The notes under the pieces are model-generated. The model did not search any database. It saw only the letters and a list, made by a program, of their open reading frames with translations, and was not told where the DNA came from. Of a DNA stretch of 33,433 bases, positions 17,579 to 28,010 are shown in pieces (positions within the stretch are counted from its first letter, which is position 1; every line of letters starts with the position of its first letter). The position numbers were made by a program, and so were the translations under genes. The stretch lies in NCBI GenBank assembly GCA_017656425.1, contig JACDNV010000007.1, forward strand, positions 131,821 to 165,253. Reading direction: 5' to 3'. This stretch comes from Candidatus Neomarinimicrobiota bacterium. Its GTDB lineage: Bacteria; Fidelibacterota; UBA2242; B5-G15.

Positions 17579-18710
17579 ATGGTGGGTGGATCTATTGCCA
17601 CAGATATAAAAAAAGAATTAGATGCTATTTTACCACGCTTAGAAGATATACGGAGGTACCTTTGACGTTGAGTCAATGAAGAAGGAGCTAGGTGAATTAA
17701 AGATTGAGGTACAAAAAGAAGGAATATGGAATGATATAGATACATATAAGAAAATTACTCGTAGAATAAGCTACATTGAAGAATTATTAGACGAATACTT
17801 TTCATTGGGCAGTTTATACAAAGATATAAAAGATCTGGCTGAACTTCTGGAAGAGGAACCGGATGAGTCTTTATATCCTGAGCTTTTAGATATGCTCGCT
17901 ACGCTGAAGAAAAAAATAGATGAGATTGAATTAAAAAATATTTTGAGTGATGAAGATGATATAAAAAATGCAATTTTAACTATTCATCCTGGGGCCGGAG
18001 GTACAGAGTCTCAGGATTGGGCGGAAATGCTTCTGAGAATGTATTTAAGATGGGCTGAACATTCGAAATTCGAAACTAACATCATTGACATTCAGGATGG
18101 AGATGAAGCGGGGATTAAGGATGCCACGGTGGAGATAAAAGGCAAGTACGCTTACGGATTTTTAAAAACTGAAGTGGGAATTCATCGATTAATAAGAATA
18201 TCGCCTTTTGATGCAAATAAAAGAAGGCACACGAGTTTCGCTTCAGTTTTTGTCTACCCTGAAATTGAAGAAGATGTTGAAATAGAGATAAAGCCTGAAG
18301 AACTTAGAATTGATACTTTCAGAGCCAGCGGTCATGGTGGACAACATGTAAACAAAACAGACTCTGCTGTCAGAATTACTCATATTCCGACTGGTATTGT
18401 AGTGCAGTGTCAAAACGAAAGGTCACAATTTAAAAATAAGGAAATGGCTCTAAAAATATTAAAATCCCGTTTATATCAGCTTAAAAAAGAAGAAAGAGAA
18501 AAAGAAAAGCAGAAATACGATAAGCAGAAAAAAGATATCTCTTGGGGTAATCAGATAAGAACATATGTTTTCCATCCATACAAGATGGTAAAAGATCATA
18601 GAACAAACTTTGAAAAGCGGAATGTAGAAGATGTACTTGATGGTAAAATCGATGATTTTATACGTGCGTATTTGCTTGAATATACAAAGAAGGAGAAAAA
18701 ACAGTCATGA
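17579..18710 (+). CDS. prfB: Peptide chain release factor 2, expressed by programmed +1 frameshift
   Basis: Recognises UGA and UAA stop codons and releases the nascent chain. Translation begins at ATG 17579, reads 28 codons (MVGGSIATDIKKELDAILP to IRRYL) and meets in-frame TGA at 17663-17665. A +1 shift on CTT (17660-17662) continues as D-VESMKKELGEL to the stop at 18708-18710, giving about 376 aa. The downstream protein has the codon-recognition SPF motif (RISPFDANKRRHTSF) that marks RF2 rather than RF1. It also has the catalytic GGQ loop (ASGHGGQHVNKTDSA). Without the shift the gene would look as if it started at an internal codon near 17676 and would lack its N-terminal helix. It overlaps lysS by ATGA, an adjacency also seen in E. 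coli. Confidence 0.95.
17652..17666 (+). promoter_or_regulatory. prfB programmed +1 frameshift site
   Basis: The sequence GGAGG TAC CTT TGA C reproduces the E. coli prfB shift site (AGGGGG UAU CUU UGA C). It has a Shine-Dalgarno-like GGAGG, exactly three bases of spacer, the slippery CTT, and the UGA stop followed by C, the weakest context. When RF2 is scarce the ribosome pauses at UGA and slips +1, so RF2 autoregulates its own synthesis. Frame continuity was checked codon by codon on both sides. Confidence 0.95.
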
Positions 18711-20209
18711 GACGGGTGGAAATGGGTAAATCACTGTCAGAAATAGTCAAGCATCGTCTTAAAAAACTTGATAATATCAGGAAATTGGGATTTAATCCTT
18801 ATCAATACAGTTTTGAAAAGAGCCATATTTCAAAGCAAATAATAGAAAATTATGATTCTATAGCTGAAAAAGTTGATATTTCGATTGCTGGTAGGGTAAT
18901 GTCCATCAGGAGAATGGGTAGAGCTTCTTTTTTTCATATTCAAGACGAAGGAGGGAAAATTCAGGCTTATATTCAGGAAAATAAAGTTGGGAAAAAGGTT
19001 TACCAGCTGTTTGATAATATGGATATAGGTGATTTAGTTGGTATTCGAGGAAAAGTTTTTAAAACCAAAACTGGCGAAATTACTGTATTTGTAGAAAAAT
19101 TGGAAATTCTAACAAAAAATATTCGACCTATTCCTGTAATTAAAGAAAAGGAGGAAAAAATTTATGATGCTTTCACTGATAAAGAACAGAGATATAGACG
19201 CAGGGAGGTAGATTTAATAGTTAATCCTGAAGTTAAAAATGTGTTTATACTACGCAGTAAAATAATACAGTGGACTCGTGAATATCTAAATGAAAATGGT
19301 TATCTTGAGGTGGAAACACCTATTTTGCAAGCAATCTATGGTGGAGCAGCAGCAAAGCCATTTAAAACATATTACAATGCCCTTGATCAGGATTATTATT
19401 TGCGAATTGCTCTCGAAATTTATTTAAAAAGGTTACTTGTGGGCGGGTATGAGAAGGTATATGAGATAGGTAGATGTTTTAGAAACGAAGGTATCGATAG
19501 AAATCATAATCCAGAATTCACCTTACTCGAATTCTATCAAGCTTATGTAGACTATTTTTATATGATGGATTTTGTTGAGAATTATTTTAAGTATATTGCG
19601 GAAAGGATAGGTAAAAAGGTTTTTATATTCGAAGGATACGTAATTGATCTAAGTAAAAAATTTAAGAGGGAGAGTTTTTTTGATTTGTTGAGTGAAAAAA
19701 TTGGAATAGAATTACAAAATTTAACCGAAGATGAACTAAAAAATATTTGTAATAAGTATGAAATAAATACAAAACCACAATGGAACAAAGGGAAGCTAAT
19801 GGATGAGATTTTTAAAGAGCTTGTTGAACCAGAGCTGATTGAACCAACATTTGTAATGGACTATCCAATAGAGATTTCACCGTTTGCAAAACCAGCAAGA
19901 CATGGTAGAAATGATATAGTAGAGCGATTTGAGCTTTTTATCGGTGGGCAGGAGTTTGCTAATTCCTTTAGTGAATTAAATGATCCTATCGACCAAAGAC
20001 AAAGGATGGAAGAACAAAAAAAGTTAAAAGATAGAGGGGATGAAGAGGCTTGTGATATAGATTATGACTTTTTAAACGCCATGGAATATGGAATGCCACC
20101 AGCAGGTGGAGTAGGAATAGGAATAGATAGAGTTGTTATGTTGTTTACAGAGCAACGTTCCATAAGAGATGTCATTTTCTTTCCGCAACTCCGGACAGCA
20201 TCTCAATGA
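18707..20209 (+). CDS. lysS: Lysyl-tRNA synthetase, class II
   Basis: Charges tRNA-Lys. The N-terminal OB-fold anticodon-binding domain (about 55-150) includes ISIAGRVMSIRRMGRASFFH. The class II catalytic core has motif 2 (VYEIGRCFRNEGIDRNHNPE) and motif 3 (GGVGIGIDRVVMLF, then SIRDVIFFPQLR). Substrate-site landmarks YLRIALEIYLKRLLVGGYEK and EFTLLEFYQAYVDY are present. 500 aa is normal length. ATG 18707 overlaps the prfB stop and has AAGGAG 11 bases upstream; ATG 18722 is a possible alternative. The stop TGA overlaps the start of the next gene. This is the bacterial class II enzyme, not the class I form. Confidence 0.96.
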   Translation: MRRVEMGKSLSEIVKHRLKKLDNIRKLGFNPYQYSFEKSHISKQIIENYDSIAEKVDISIAGRVMSIRRMGRASFFHIQDEGGKIQAYIQENKVGKKVYQLFDNMDIGDLVGIRGKVFKTKTGEITVFVEKLEILTKNIRPIPVIKEKEEKIYDAFTDKEQRYRRREVDLIVNPEVKNVFILRSKIIQWTREYLNENGYLEVETPILQAIYGGAAAKPFKTYYNALDQDYYLRIALEIYLKRLLVGGYEKVYEIGRCFRNEGIDRNHNPEFTLLEFYQAYVDYFYMMDFVENYFKYIAERIGKKVFIFEGYVIDLSKKFKRESFFDLLSEKIGIELQNLTEDELKNICNKYEINTKPQWNKGKLMDEIFKELVEPELIEPTFVMDYPIEISPFAKPARHGRNDIVERFELFIGGQEFANSFSELNDPIDQRQRMEEQKKLKDRGDEEACDIDYDFLNAMEYGMPPAGGVGIGIDRVVMLFTEQRSIRDVIFFPQLRTASQ

Positions 20210-21423
20210 AATTCCCATTTTTTATTGCATTGAGACATATATTTTCAAAACATAAATTAAGCTATACCTCTTTTTTATCTATTCTATCAGTTATTGGCTT
20301 ATCCATAGGCGTATGTGCATTATTGTTGACGATGGGTATTTTAGATGGCTTTGAAAGGGAGCTAGTAAAAAAGGTTGTAGGATTCGATGCTCATATAAGA
20401 ATCCGGACAATGTATCAATTTACGCTGGCTAATCCAGAAAAGGTTGATTCTATGTTGGAAACTATGCCTGAAGTTAGGTATATAATACCGTATGTACATG
20501 CAGGAGCGATGATAAAACATGAAAACAAATTGGAGGGTGTTATAGTAGAAGGGATTGATCCTGATGATATATCAAAAAGTGTCAGCGTATTGGATTATAT
20601 AAATGAAGGTGGTTTTGAAAAAGAAATAAATGGGAAACCTTGTATATTATTAGGAATGAAGTTAGCTGAGAAACTGGGGGTAAATATTGGGAATAAAGTT
20701 TTACTCATTTACCGAAGCAAAGATGCAGGGATATTTTCGAAGATGAAAATAAAGGAATTTGTTGTAGGTGGAATTTATGAATCGGGGATGAGCGATTATG
20801 ATGATGTATTTGTATATGTCCCCCTCAAAAGTGCTCAGAGCTTATTTAATTTAGGTGATAAACTTTCAGGTTACCAACTTATTCTTGTGGATCCAATGAA
20901 AGCAAAAAAAATCTCTAGGGAAATAAACAATGAACTTGGATTTCCATATATTGCATTGTCATGGATGGATTTACATCAAAATCTAATCAGATGGCTTGAA
21001 GTTCAGAGACTTCCAATAATGATGGTATTCAGTTTGATATTAGCTGTCGCTTTGTTCAATCTATCAAGTTCTCTTACCATGATAATAACAGAGAAAAAGA
21101 GGGATATTGGAATTCTAAGAAGTTTTGGTTTGAATAGTAGACAACTGATATCAATATTTGGAATAGAGGGTCTTATCATTGGGTTATTGGGTTTCGGAAT
21201 AGGTTGTATCTTAACAATTATTTTAGCATTCATTCAAAATAGATATGGAATAGTACAAATTCCTCAGGAAGTCTATTTTATGAGCAAATTACCAATACAT
21301 TTAAGCGTAGAGAATTTTGTAATAGGTGGTTTTATAACAATAGTATTGTCTTTGATTTTTACTATTTATCCAACTAAAAAATCAACAAAGCTATCACCTG
21401 CTGATTGCGTCAGATATGAATAA
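20206..21423 (+). CDS. Lipoprotein-releasing ABC transporter permease, LolC/LolE type (first copy)
   Basis: 405 aa inner-membrane permease. TM1 is near residues 20-45 (SILSVIGLSIGVCALLLTM, then GILDGFERELVKKVVGFDAH, the usual LolC/E start). A periplasmic MacB-like domain follows (about 50-255), then three C-terminal TMs. The cytoplasmic coupling region after TM2 reads MIITEKKRDIGILRSFGL, as in LolC/LolE. It sits directly before a second paralogous permease and a LolD ATPase, so the three probably form the machine that moves lipoproteins from the inner membrane toward the outer membrane. Which permease corresponds to LolC and which to LolE cannot be decided from sequence alone. It starts within the lysS stop (ATGA). 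Confidence 0.87.
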   Translation: MKFPFFIALRHIFSKHKLSYTSFLSILSVIGLSIGVCALLLTMGILDGFERELVKKVVGFDAHIRIRTMYQFTLANPEKVDSMLETMPEVRYIIPYVHAGAMIKHENKLEGVIVEGIDPDDISKSVSVLDYINEGGFEKEINGKPCILLGMKLAEKLGVNIGNKVLLIYRSKDAGIFSKMKIKEFVVGGIYESGMSDYDDVFVYVPLKSAQSLFNLGDKLSGYQLILVDPMKAKKISREINNELGFPYIALSWMDLHQNLIRWLEVQRLPIMMVFSLILAVALFNLSSSLTMIITEKKRDIGILRSFGLNSRQLISIFGIEGLIIGLLGFGIGCILTIILAFIQNRYGIVQIPQEVYFMSKLPIHLSVENFVIGGFITIVLSLIFTIYPTKKSTKLSPADCVRYE

Positions 21424-22642
21424 AAAGTTAATTAGATTGATTGTTCTTAGATATTTTAGAAATAAGAAAAAAATTGGTCTTATAAGTTTTACCTCTTGGG
21501 TTTCAATTCTGGGGATAGGATTGGGTAGTTTTGCGCTTGTTATTACAATGAGTATTTTGAATGGATTTGAAAGTGAAGTTATAAAAAGGGTCATCGATAT
21601 TGATGCTCACATGAGGATCACAGGAAAAAACATTGGTTATGAAACTATTGATTCTATTAAAAGTAAACTAAAATATATTAAATATATTAAATCAATATAT
21701 CCTTATATTTATTCAAAAGTAATATTGTCCTATAATGGGCAAGAAAGTGTAGTAAGAGTAAAAGGAATTCCTGAAAAGACATTAAAAGAAATCTTTGCTG
21801 TTGAAGGTTCATTTGTTAAAGGATATCCAGGATTTAAAAGCTATACATCTGATTTGCCAGGTGTAATTGTTGGAGCAAGATTAGCAGATAAACTTGATCT
21901 GTATGTTGGTGATACAATCATTCTTTATAATCCTTCAACCTTAAGAGGATTATATTCTCTACCTGACGCAAAAAAGTTTGTATTAACCGGTGTCTTTGAG
22001 TTAAATATTTTTGATTATGATGAAAATCTTATATTTATGGATGTTGCTATAGCCCAAAGATTCTTAAGGCGTGGTGCAAATGTTGATGGTCTAGAAATAA
22101 AATTAAGCGATTTTAATAAAGTGAGTTCTTTCAAGGAAAATGTCACAAAATTAGTTAGAAATGATATGTCAGTAAAGTCATGGGATGAGACACATAGGGT
22201 ACTTTTTGGTGCAATGAAACTTGAAAAATACGGCAGCTTAATTGCACTCTTATTAATAATTCTGGTAGCTGTTTTCAATTTAACAAGTTCTATTATAATG
22301 TTAATCGTTGAGAAGATAAAGGAAGTCGGTATTTTAAGAACAATGGGAATGCCGTCAGATTCTATTAGAGAAGTATTTATTAGGCTTGGCCTTATGAATG
22401 GTATAATTGGACTTGTTACAGGTATTGTGATAGCTACTTGCTTATGTTTGGTTCAACAATATTACAAAATAATCCCACTGCCCTCTGTTTATTACATTCC
22501 ATATCTCCCTGTGATAGTAAGAGTTTTTGATATAATTTTAATATTTATTGCTGGATTATTTCTTATATTTTTGGGTTCGTTCTTACCAAGTAGTAGAATT
22601 AGTAAAATAAATGCCATAAGGGCTATTAATTATGAAAAATAA
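21416..22642 (+). CDS. Lipoprotein-releasing ABC transporter permease, LolC/LolE type (second copy)
   Basis: 408 aa, paralogous to the preceding permease: SWVSILGIGLGSFALVITMS and ILNGFESEVIKRVIDIDAHM in the TM1 region, a periplasmic domain, and three C-terminal TMs. The coupling helix is LIVEKIKEVGILRTMGMPSD. The two permeases are clearly diverged from one another in the periplasmic part, which suggests a heterodimeric transporter like LolC-LolE rather than a recent duplication. It overlaps its upstream neighbour by 8 bases and lolD by 11 bases. Alternative: a MacB/FtsX-like permease for another substrate, but the two-permease plus ATPase arrangement favours Lol. Confidence 0.87.
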   Translation: MNKKLIRLIVLRYFRNKKKIGLISFTSWVSILGIGLGSFALVITMSILNGFESEVIKRVIDIDAHMRITGKNIGYETIDSIKSKLKYIKYIKSIYPYIYSKVILSYNGQESVVRVKGIPEKTLKEIFAVEGSFVKGYPGFKSYTSDLPGVIVGARLADKLDLYVGDTIILYNPSTLRGLYSLPDAKKFVLTGVFELNIFDYDENLIFMDVAIAQRFLRRGANVDGLEIKLSDFNKVSSFKENVTKLVRNDMSVKSWDETHRVLFGAMKLEKYGSLIALLLIILVAVFNLTSSIIMLIVEKIKEVGILRTMGMPSDSIREVFIRLGLMNGIIGLVTGIVIATCLCLVQQYYKIIPLPSVYYIPYLPVIVRVFDIILIFIAGLFLIFLGSFLPSSRISKINAIRAINYEK

Positions 22643-23324
22643 TAAAGAAAATATACTAAAAGTAAATAATATTCATAAATCCTATAAAAATGGAGAAACG
22701 GTTATTGAGGTATTAAAAGGAGTGGACTTTAGTGTGAAAAGAGGTGAAGTGTTGTCTATTATGGGTCCTTCCGGGGCAGGTAAATCTACATTGCTTAATA
22801 TAATTGGAACGCTGGAATTACCTGATAATGGGGAAATTTTGTATAACAACATAAATCCATTTGATTTAGATGAAAAAAGACTGGCAAAATTTAGAAATGA
22901 GAAGATTGGTTTTGTATTTCAATTTCATCATTTATTACCAGAATTTACTGCTCTTGAGAATGTAATGGTTCCTTCGATAATATATAATGATGACTTTGAA
23001 AAGGCGAGAGAAAAGGCTCATAGATTGCTTGATAGAGTAGGATTGGGTGACAGAATAAACCATAAACCGGCTCAACTGTCAGGTGGTGAGAGACAAAGGG
23101 TTGCAGTTGCTAGAGCGATGATTAATAATCCTGAGGTCATTTTAGCAGATGAACCAACTGGCAATCTTGATATAGAGAATGGAGAAAATTTGTTGAAGCT
23201 AATACTTGATTTAAATACTTCTCTGGGTGTTACCTTCATAATTGCTACTCATAATTTAGAAGTTTCAAAAATCTGTGCCAGAACAATATACCTTAGGGAT
23301 GGTAAAATTGTTCATGATAAATGA
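22632..23324 (+). CDS. lolD: Lipoprotein-releasing ABC transporter ATPase
   Basis: 230 aa ABC ATPase that would power the two permeases encoded just upstream. Walker A GPSGAGKST, Q-loop FVFQFHHLLPEFTALENV, signature LSGGERQRVAVARAM, Walker B VILADEPTGNLD and H-loop ATHN are all present. The FQFHHLLPEF spelling is typical of the LolD/MacB/FtsE branch. Overlap of 11 bases with the second permease implies coupled translation. The operon ends here; a 71-base gap follows. Confidence 0.9.
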   Translation: MKNNKENILKVNNIHKSYKNGETVIEVLKGVDFSVKRGEVLSIMGPSGAGKSTLLNIIGTLELPDNGEILYNNINPFDLDEKRLAKFRNEKIGFVFQFHHLLPEFTALENVMVPSIIYNDDFEKAREKAHRLLDRVGLGDRINHKPAQLSGGERQRVAVARAMINNPEVILADEPTGNLDIENGENLLKLILDLNTSLGVTFIIATHNLEVSKICARTIYLRDGKIVHDK

Positions 23325-23395
23325 TTAGTTGATTTAGCTAAATTTTGGTTTTAATTTAATGGTGTGAAATTGAAATGAAAGGTCATTAAGAAATT

Positions 23396-25858
23396 ATGAG
23401 GGAAAATTTTTCAAGGAAAATTCAACAAATTATCAAATATGCAAAAGAAGAGGCGGTAAGATTAGGACATAGTTATATAGGTTCAGAACATTTATTACTT
23501 GGAATGTTGAAACAAACAAGGAGTATTGGAATCGACGTATTATTGAATCTCGGTGTAGATATAGAGTACCTGAAAAAGGCAGTTGAGGATGCAATAAGAC
23601 CATCTGGTGGTACAATGACACTTGGTCATTTACCTCTTACAAAAAGAGCAGAAAGAATTTTACGCAATACATATAATGAAGCAAAGCAATTGGATGCTGA
23701 AGAAATTGGTGATGAGCATTTGCTTCTTGCTATGTTGAAGGAAAATGACGGCATAGCATATCAAGTGCTAACAGAGATGGGTATAGATTATGAAACAATA
23801 AGAGAAGAGTTAACAGACCCATTTTTTAAGAACCAGTACCAGAGTGAAAAAGAAGAAAGAAAATCCAAGACTCCTGCACTTGATCATTTTTCCAGGGATA
23901 TTACGAAACTGGCAGAAATGGGAAAGCTTGATCCTGTCATTGGTAGGGATAAAGAAATTGAAAGAGTGGCTCAAATTCTTACAAGACGCAAAAAGAATAA
24001 TCCTGTATTAATTGGAGAACCCGGTGTTGGTAAAACAGCCATTGCTGAAGGTCTTGCATTAAGAATTGTTAAAAAACAGGTTCCACGCCTGTTATACAAT
24101 AAGAGAATTGTAGACCTAGATCTTGCAGCCATCGTTGCAGGGACAAAGTATAGAGGCCAGTTTGAGGAAAGAATGAAAGCAATAATGCAGGAGTTAGAAA
24201 AGGCGAAAGATGTAATACTGTTTATTGATGAGCTTCATACAATTGTAGGTGCTGGCGGAGCTTCTGGATCTCTTGATGCTTCAAATATGTTCAAGCCTGC
24301 TCTTGCGAGAGGTGAAATACAGTGCATTGGTGCGACTACTCTTGATGAATATAGAAAATATATTGAGAAGGACGGTGCACTGGAAAGAAGGTTCCAGAAA
24401 ATTGTTATAAATCCACCTACGAAAGAAGAGACATTTGATATTTTAAAGGGATTGAAAAAAAATTATGAAGAGCATCACAATGTTATATATACAGAAGAAG
24501 CCTTATGGGCTTGTGTAGAGCTAAGTGATCGATACATAACCGATAAATATCAACCTGACAAAGCGATAGATGTAATGGATGAAGCCGGATCCAGAGTACA
24601 CTTGAGAGAGATTATAGTCCCTAAGGAAATTCTGGATATTGAGCGAAAGATAGAAGAGATAAGAAAAGCAAAGGAGAAAGTTGTAAAGGAACAGAACTTT
24701 GAAGCAGCTGCAGAATTAAGAGATAAAGAAAGAAGGCTTAAAGAAAAACTAAGGTTGCTGCAGGAAAAATGGGAAAAGTCGGATAAAAAGAAGACGGTAT
24801 ATGTTACCGACGAAGATGTTGCAGATGTTGTTGCTATGATGACTGGTATACCGGTCAATAAACTGAAGGAAACAGAGAACAAGAAACTCCTTGAAATGGA
24901 GGAAAATTTAAAAAAATGTATCGTGGGACAGGATGAAGCAATTGAAAAAGTATCTTCTGCGATAAGAAGAGCGAGAGTTGGAATTAAAGATCCAAGGAGG
25001 CCAATAGGGTGTTTCCTGTTTTTAGGACCTACTGGTGTTGGTAAAACGGAATTAGCAAAGGTTCTCGCTGAGTATCTATTTGGGAGTAGAGATTCATTAA
25101 TAAAGATAGATATGTCGGAATATATGGAGAAATTTGCTATCTCAAGATTAATAGGAGCTCCACCCGGTTATGTAGGATACGAAGAGGGGGGAGAGTTAAC
25201 TGAAAAAGTCAGAACACATCCTTATTCAGTAGTTCTCTTTGACGAAATTGAAAAGGCACACCCCGAGGTATTTAATCTGTTACTACAAATATTTGACGAT
25301 GGTGTATTGACAGATAGTTTTGGAAGAAAGGTGGATTTTAAAAATACTATAGTTATTATGACATCGAATATAGGGACAAGAAACATTTACTCTGGGACGA
25401 TTGGTTTCGAAAAAAGGTCTTTAAACGAAGGTTTTGAAGCTATTAAGAAAATGTTGCTGGCTGAAGTGAATAAATTATTGCCACCTGAATTTCTAAATAG
25501 GATTGAAGAGCCAATTGTTTTTAAGCCTCTTACGAAAGAAGATATACTAAAAATTATTGACATTCAGATAAGAGAAGTGCAGGAGAATATAAAATCTTCA
25601 GGCATAGAAATAAGGCTCAGTGACGAAGCTAAGAAATATATACTTGAAAGAGGATATAATCCTGAATATGGTGCCAGACCAATAAGGCGAACTATTCAGG
25701 AATTGATTGAAAATGCTATAGCTGAAGAGATTCTAAGAGGTAATATTTCAAGAGGACTACCAATATTTGTCAGAGTGAAAGATAATAAAATAGTTTTTGA
25801 TCAGAATAAAGAAATTTTGCCAGCATCTCCGGATAAAGAACCTAAAGGGGAAAAATAA
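23396..25858 (+). CDS. clpC: ATP-dependent Clp protease ATP-binding subunit ClpC
   Basis: 820 aa Hsp100 unfoldase that feeds substrates to ClpP. Duplicated Clp N-domains lie at about 1-145 ([17 protein letters not shown] and [13 protein letters not shown]). AAA1 has Walker A GEPGVGKT (207-214) and the [16 protein letters not shown] segment. The short middle region contains a UVR-type motif ([20 protein letters not shown]) and lacks the long coiled-coil of ClpB, which identifies ClpC. AAA2 has Walker A GPTGVGKT (544-551), the pore-loop [13 protein letters not shown] and the [12 protein letters not shown] sensor region. A ClpP-binding loop cannot be pinned down confidently. No ctsR, mcsA or mcsB neighbours are present, unlike in Bacillus. 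Confidence 0.93.
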   Translation: MRENFSRKIQQIIKYAKEEAVRLGHSYIGSEHLLLGMLKQTRSIGIDVLLNLGVDIEYLKKAVEDAIRPSGGTMTLGHLPLTKRAERILRNTYNEAKQLDAEEIGDEHLLLAMLKENDGIAYQVLTEMGIDYETIREELTDPFFKNQYQSEKEERKSKTPALDHFSRDITKLAEMGKLDPVIGRDKEIERVAQILTRRKKNNPVLIGEPGVGKTAIAEGLALRIVKKQVPRLLYNKRIVDLDLAAIVAGTKYRGQFEERMKAIMQELEKAKDVILFIDELHTIVGAGGASGSLDASNMFKPALARGEIQCIGATTLDEYRKYIEKDGALERRFQKIVINPPTKEETFDILKGLKKNYEEHHNVIYTEEALWACVELSDRYITDKYQPDKAIDVMDEAGSRVHLREIIVPKEILDIERKIEEIRKAKEKVVKEQNFEAAAELRDKERRLKEKLRLLQEKWEKSDKKKTVYVTDEDVADVVAMMTGIPVNKLKETENKKLLEMEENLKKCIVGQDEAIEKVSSAIRRARVGIKDPRRPIGCFLFLGPTGVGKTELAKVLAEYLFGSRDSLIKIDMSEYMEKFAISRLIGAPPGYVGYEEGGELTEKVRTHPYSVVLFDEIEKAHPEVFNLLLQIFDDGVLTDSFGRKVDFKNTIVIMTSNIGTRNIYSGTIGFEKRSLNEGFEAIKKMLLAEVNKLLPPEFLNRIEEPIVFKPLTKEDILKIIDIQIREVQENIKSSGIEIRLSDEAKKYILERGYNPEYGARPIRRTIQELIENAIAEEILRGNISRGLPIFVRVKDNKIVFDQNKEILPASPDKEPKGEK

Positions 25859-25924
25859 ACTCTGAATAAATATCATACATCTATCAATTAGTATGTCATA
25901 TCTGTATTTAAAAAAGGTAAATTT

Positions 25925-25945
25925 TAGTGTGGCACACTATTTGTA
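25925..25945 (+). promoter_or_regulatory. Palindromic operator-like site / possible sigma-54-like promoter upstream of dnaK
   Basis: TAGTGTG-G-CACACTA (25925-25939) is a perfect 7+7 palindrome around one base. Overlapping it, TGGCAC (25930-25935), five bases, then TTGTA (25941-25945) match the -24 element and spacing of a sigma-54 promoter, but the -12 element reads TTGT instead of TTGC. It lies 56 bases before dnaK ATG 26001. It is not the CIRCE element of HrcA. Binding factor unknown. Confidence 0.4.
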
Positions 25946-26000
25946 AAAATATCTGTCGATTTTTTTGAATTTAATGATTTGAAAGCAAGGAGGAGAAAAT

Positions 26001-27947
26001 ATGGGTAAAATAATTGGAATAGACCTTGGAACGACAAACTCATGTGTTGCCGTTGTTGAAGGAAATAAACCAAGGGTTTTGGAAAATTCTGAAGGAAGAA
26101 GGGTAACACCGTCTGTTGTTGTATTTAAAAAAGAAGGTGAAATAGTCGTTGGTGATCCTGCAAAAAGACAAATAGTGACAAATCCAGGCAGAGCTGTCTA
26201 TTCTATAAAGAGATTTATGGGTAGACAATATGATGAGGTGAAAAGAGAAGCTGAAATGGTTCCTTACAAAGTTGTAAAAGGACCCAATGGAGATGCAAGG
26301 GTTGAGATAGAAGGTAGGGTTTATTCTCCACCAGAGATTAGTGCAATGATATTACAGAAAATGAGACAAACTGCTGAGGAAAAACTTGGTGAAAAGATAA
26401 CAGATGCAGTGATAACTGTCCCTGCATATTTTAACGATTCACAGAGGCAGGCAACTAAGGATGCTGGTAGGATTGCGGGATTGAATGTACGTAGAATAAT
26501 TAATGAACCAACAGCTGCTTCTCTTGCATACGGACTTGATAAGAAAAAAGAAGGTATTGTAGCAGTTTATGATTTGGGTGGAGGTACTTTTGATATATCA
26601 ATTCTTGAACTGGGGGACGGAGTTTTTGAGGTTAAATCCACAAGTGGTAACACTCATCTTGGTGGTGATGATTTCGATCAAAGAATTATTGAATGGCTTG
26701 TTGAGGAATTTAAAAAGAAAGAGGGAATTGACCTGACAAAAGACCCAATGGCAATGCAGAGACTAAAAGAAGCTGCAGAGCGTGCAAAAATAGAGTTGTC
26801 TTCAAGTATGGAAACTGAGATAAACCTACCATATATAACTGCCAGTGCAACTGGGCCTATACATTTACTTGAAAAGTTGACCAGAGCAAAATTTGAATCA
26901 CTGATAGCTGATCTTGTGGAGAGTACGAAGGAACCATGCTATCAGGCTTTGAAGGATGCAGGATTAAAATCTGAAGATATTACAGATGTAATTCTTGTTG
27001 GTGGATCAACAAGGATTCCAATGGTTCAGAAGCTAGTGAAGGAGATCTTCGGAAAAGAGCCAAGTAAAGAGGTTAATCCAGATGAAGCTGTGGCAATAGG
27101 TGCTGCTATCCAGGGAGCGATTCTGGCTGGTGAGGTTCATGATGTACTATTACTTGATGTTACTCCATTATCTCTTGGAATAGAGACATTGGGGGGAGTA
27201 ACCACTGTACTAATACCAAGAAATACAACAATACCTACCAGAAAGAGCGAGATATTCACAACAGCTACGGACAATCAGACTACCGTTGAGATACATGTGC
27301 TTCAGGGAGAAAGACCACTTGCAAAGGATAATAAGAGTATAGGTAGATTTTATCTGGATGGTATACCACCTGCACCAAGAGGTGTACCACAGATCGAGGT
27401 AACATTCGATATTGATGCCAATGGTATATTGAATGTTTCTGCAAAAGATAAAGCTACTGGCAAGGAACAAAGTATCAGAATTCAGACATCTAGTGGTTTG
27501 TCTGAGGAAGAAATTCAAAGAATGGTGAAAGAAGCTCAGGAACATGAACAAGAAGATAAGAGAAAGAAAGAAGAAGTTGAAACAAGAAATCAATGTGATG
27601 CGCTTATATACCAGACCGAAAAGAACCTTAAGGAATATGATAATAAATTAAGTGCTGAAGAGAAAAGTAAGATCAATTCTGCTCTTGATGAATTAAAGAA
27701 GGCTATGAATACTTCCGATTTAAAGGCGATGAAGGATGGAATGGAGAATCTGAATAGAGTATGGGCTGAGGTGTCGAGTAAGATGTATGAGAGAATTAGA
27801 GCAGAAGGGGCAGGAGCATCTACTGGAGCTGAAGCAGGAGCATCCGCTGGTAGTTCTTCGGGTAGCGCATCCACAAAAAAGGAGACAAAAGGTAGCGATA
27901 ATGTGGAAGACGCTGATTTTGAAATTGTAGATGATGATAAAAAGTAA
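26001..27947 (+). CDS. dnaK: Chaperone protein DnaK (Hsp70)
   Basis: 648 aa ATP-dependent folding chaperone. Nucleotide-binding domain landmarks: [16 protein letters not shown] at the N-terminus, [19 protein letters not shown], and [14 protein letters not shown]. The linker and substrate-binding domain include [14 protein letters not shown] and [13 protein letters not shown]. The tail is Ala/Gly/Ser-rich and ends EIVDDDKK, near the common EEVD-like acidic end of bacterial DnaK. AAGGAGG lies 7 bases before the ATG, giving strong translation. Neither grpE nor dnaJ nor hrcA is adjacent; clpC lies upstream but is separated by 142 non-coding bases. It is probably transcribed alone, ending at the terminator 31 bases downstream. 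Confidence 0.98.
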   Translation: MGKIIGIDLGTTNSCVAVVEGNKPRVLENSEGRRVTPSVVVFKKEGEIVVGDPAKRQIVTNPGRAVYSIKRFMGRQYDEVKREAEMVPYKVVKGPNGDARVEIEGRVYSPPEISAMILQKMRQTAEEKLGEKITDAVITVPAYFNDSQRQATKDAGRIAGLNVRRIINEPTAASLAYGLDKKKEGIVAVYDLGGGTFDISILELGDGVFEVKSTSGNTHLGGDDFDQRIIEWLVEEFKKKEGIDLTKDPMAMQRLKEAAERAKIELSSSMETEINLPYITASATGPIHLLEKLTRAKFESLIADLVESTKEPCYQALKDAGLKSEDITDVILVGGSTRIPMVQKLVKEIFGKEPSKEVNPDEAVAIGAAIQGAILAGEVHDVLLLDVTPLSLGIETLGGVTTVLIPRNTTIPTRKSEIFTTATDNQTTVEIHVLQGERPLAKDNKSIGRFYLDGIPPAPRGVPQIEVTFDIDANGILNVSAKDKATGKEQSIRIQTSSGLSEEEIQRMVKEAQEHEQEDKRKKEEVETRNQCDALIYQTEKNLKEYDNKLSAEEKSKINSALDELKKAMNTSDLKAMKDGMENLNRVWAEVSSKMYERIRAEGAGASTGAEAGASAGSSSGSASTKKETKGSDNVEDADFEIVDDDKK

Positions 27948-27977
27948 TCTTTTGCACCTCATATAGATTTATGGACG

Positions 27978-28010
27978 GGGGACTTAAAAATAGTCCCCTT
28001 TTATTTTCTT
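27978..28010 (+). terminator. Rho-independent terminator after dnaK
   Basis: GGGGACT (27978-27984) pairs with AGTCCCC (27992-27998) around a 7-nt loop, followed by a T-rich run TTTTATTTTCTT. This is the clearest intrinsic terminator in the window and marks the end of the + strand gene series. Confidence 0.9.

Noticed and set aside
23332-23343. Terminator after lolD based on the palindrome ATTTAGCTAAAT
   Set aside because: The palindrome is self-complementary with no room for a loop, and the short stem is nearly all A-T. It does not make a credible intrinsic terminator.
25925-25939. CIRCE (HrcA) heat-shock operator
   Set aside because: CIRCE is TTAGCACTC-N9-GAGTGCTAA; this palindrome has different arms and a one-base centre.
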